From Bradyrhizobium huanghuaihaiense (GTDB taxonomy: Bacteria; Pseudomonadota; Alphaproteobacteria; Rhizobiales; Xanthobacteraceae): a DNA stretch of 64,000 nucleotides. Where the stretch lies: positions 62,001-126,000 of the forward strand of contig NZ_VLLA01000008.1 in NCBI RefSeq assembly GCF_007830635.1, read 5' to 3'. The translations under genes and the position numbers were made by a program. The notes under the pieces are model-generated. The model was not told the DNA's origin, did not search any database, and saw only the letters and a list, made by a program, of their open reading frames with translations. Shown in pieces: positions 63,367 to 64,000 of this stretch. Within the stretch, counting starts at the first letter, position 1. Every line of letters starts with the position of its first letter.

Positions 63367-64000
63367 CTATTCCCCTTCGAGGAAGTGCCCCAAGGCCTTG
63401 AGCGGGCGCAACCTGTCACAGATGATCTTCAGAATAGCCAGCATCGGGACGGCCAGGATCGCGCCAAGCACGCCCCACATCCAAAACCAGAACACCAGCG
63501 ATAGGATGATCAATACCGGATTCAGCGTGAAGCGCCGCGCCAGCAGCATGGGCGTCACTGTTTCACCTTCGACGAGATGAATGCCAAAGTAGAGGACCGG
63601 CGGCAGCAAAGCCCACCATAAGCTTTCGAAGCTCAGCATTCCGACCAGCACGAAGATGCATACCCCGACAAGCGGTCCCAAAATTGGAATGTAGTTGAGC
63701 AGGAAGGCTGTGGTGCCCCACAACAAGGGGTCTCCCAGGCCGCAAAGATACATCGCGGCCGCCGTCGTGACACCGACGGCGGCATTCATGGCCGTGATTG
63801 TCACCAGATAGCCCGATATGTCCTCCTGGACCTGCTGAGCGATATCGACGGCTTGTCGCTTGTTGTTGAATGTCGGCAGGATCTCAACGGTGCGTCGAAG
63901 GAATATATTGCCCGCTACCAGGAGAAAATAGAGCACCAAGACAGTCGTAAACAGGCCGTCGAGTACGGAGCGCGTGCCAGCGAAAAGTACGCCCGTTATG
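63367..64000 (-). CDS. AI-2E family transporter, partial (5' end beyond window)
   Basis: 211 residues of the C-terminal part are visible, and the frame remains open to base 64000. The family motifs are QVQEDISGYLVTITAMNAAV, LLWGTTAFLLNYIPILGPLV and HLVEGETVTPMLLARRFTLN with PVLIILSLVFWFWMWG. Six or so membrane segments lie in the visible part. AI-2E/PerM proteins are permeases of varied substrates; this one has no indication of its cargo. Confidence 0.9.
   Translation of the reverse strand, partial: ITGVLFAGTRSVLDGLFTTVLVLYFLLVAGNIFLRRTVEILPTFNNKRQAVDIAQQVQEDISGYLVTITAMNAAVGVTTAAAMYLCGLGDPLLWGTTAFLLNYIPILGPLVGVCIFVLVGMLSFESLWWALLPPVLYFGIHLVEGETVTPMLLARRFTLNPVLIILSLVFWFWMWGVLGAILAVPMLAILKIICDRLRPLKALGHFLEGE

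Overview
The window looks like the chromosome of a soil alphaproteobacterium, most likely Bradyrhizobium or a close relative. This rests on the high-GC codon use, the gene families (form II CO-dehydrogenase-like genes, XoxF, an imperfect CIRCE element before groESL, a GTTC-N7-GTTC SOS box) and the dispersed palindromic repeats. The genus is inferred from family resemblance, not from a search. No rRNA gene or CRISPR array was seen; one tRNA gene is present.

Bases 1-13,450 hold a partial di-haem cytochrome c, a RidA protein, several regulators and a catabolic block centred on homogentisate. A MarR regulator diverges from an FAD hydroxylase, DUF2783 protein, MBL hydrolase, hmgA and fumarylacetoacetase series. 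An AsnC/Lrp regulator then diverges from 4-hydroxyphenylpyruvate dioxygenase. Together hpd, hmgA and fahA take 4-hydroxyphenylpyruvate to fumarate and acetoacetate.

Bases 13,450-36,700 hold a CoA-transferase, a form II CO-dehydrogenase-like operon (S-L-M order on the minus strand) and coxG. Next come a lanthanide-type XoxF dehydrogenase and a protein joining a XoxJ-like binding domain to a cytochrome c domain. These are followed by two NarL-type response regulators and a FIST sensor coupled to a hybrid histidine kinase, which resembles the NosP/NahK arrangement. Two tandem chemoreceptors with almost identical signalling halves follow, then an MFS transporter with otsB and otsA.

A tRNA-Ser(GGA) gene at 37,284-37,373 marks the start of an accessory region. 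Bases 37,374 to about 46,334 look like a plasmid- or satellite-like element. It has clusters of IS-end-like repeats, an SOS box between divergent small genes, and an AAA+ ATPase operon facing a ribbon-helix-helix regulator across two palindromes. It also has a large putative primase/replicase of archaeo-eukaryotic primase type preceded by a two-copy direct repeat, several small unknown genes, and an SRAP (YedK/HMCES) homologue whose catalytic Cys2 is Gly. No integrase and no second attachment site were found.

Bases 46,500-63,300 are a gene-poor patchwork of small stress-type genes and gene remains. Broken genes include trxB, ppk2 and exoD pieces and a Tat-type leader fragment. Intact genes include a transglutaminase, groESL, a second otsA, DUF1003, DUF3309 and DUF2061 proteins, a Crp/Fnr regulator, and small rhizobial-type unknowns that share recurring mini-domains. 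The window ends inside an AI-2E-family transporter gene.
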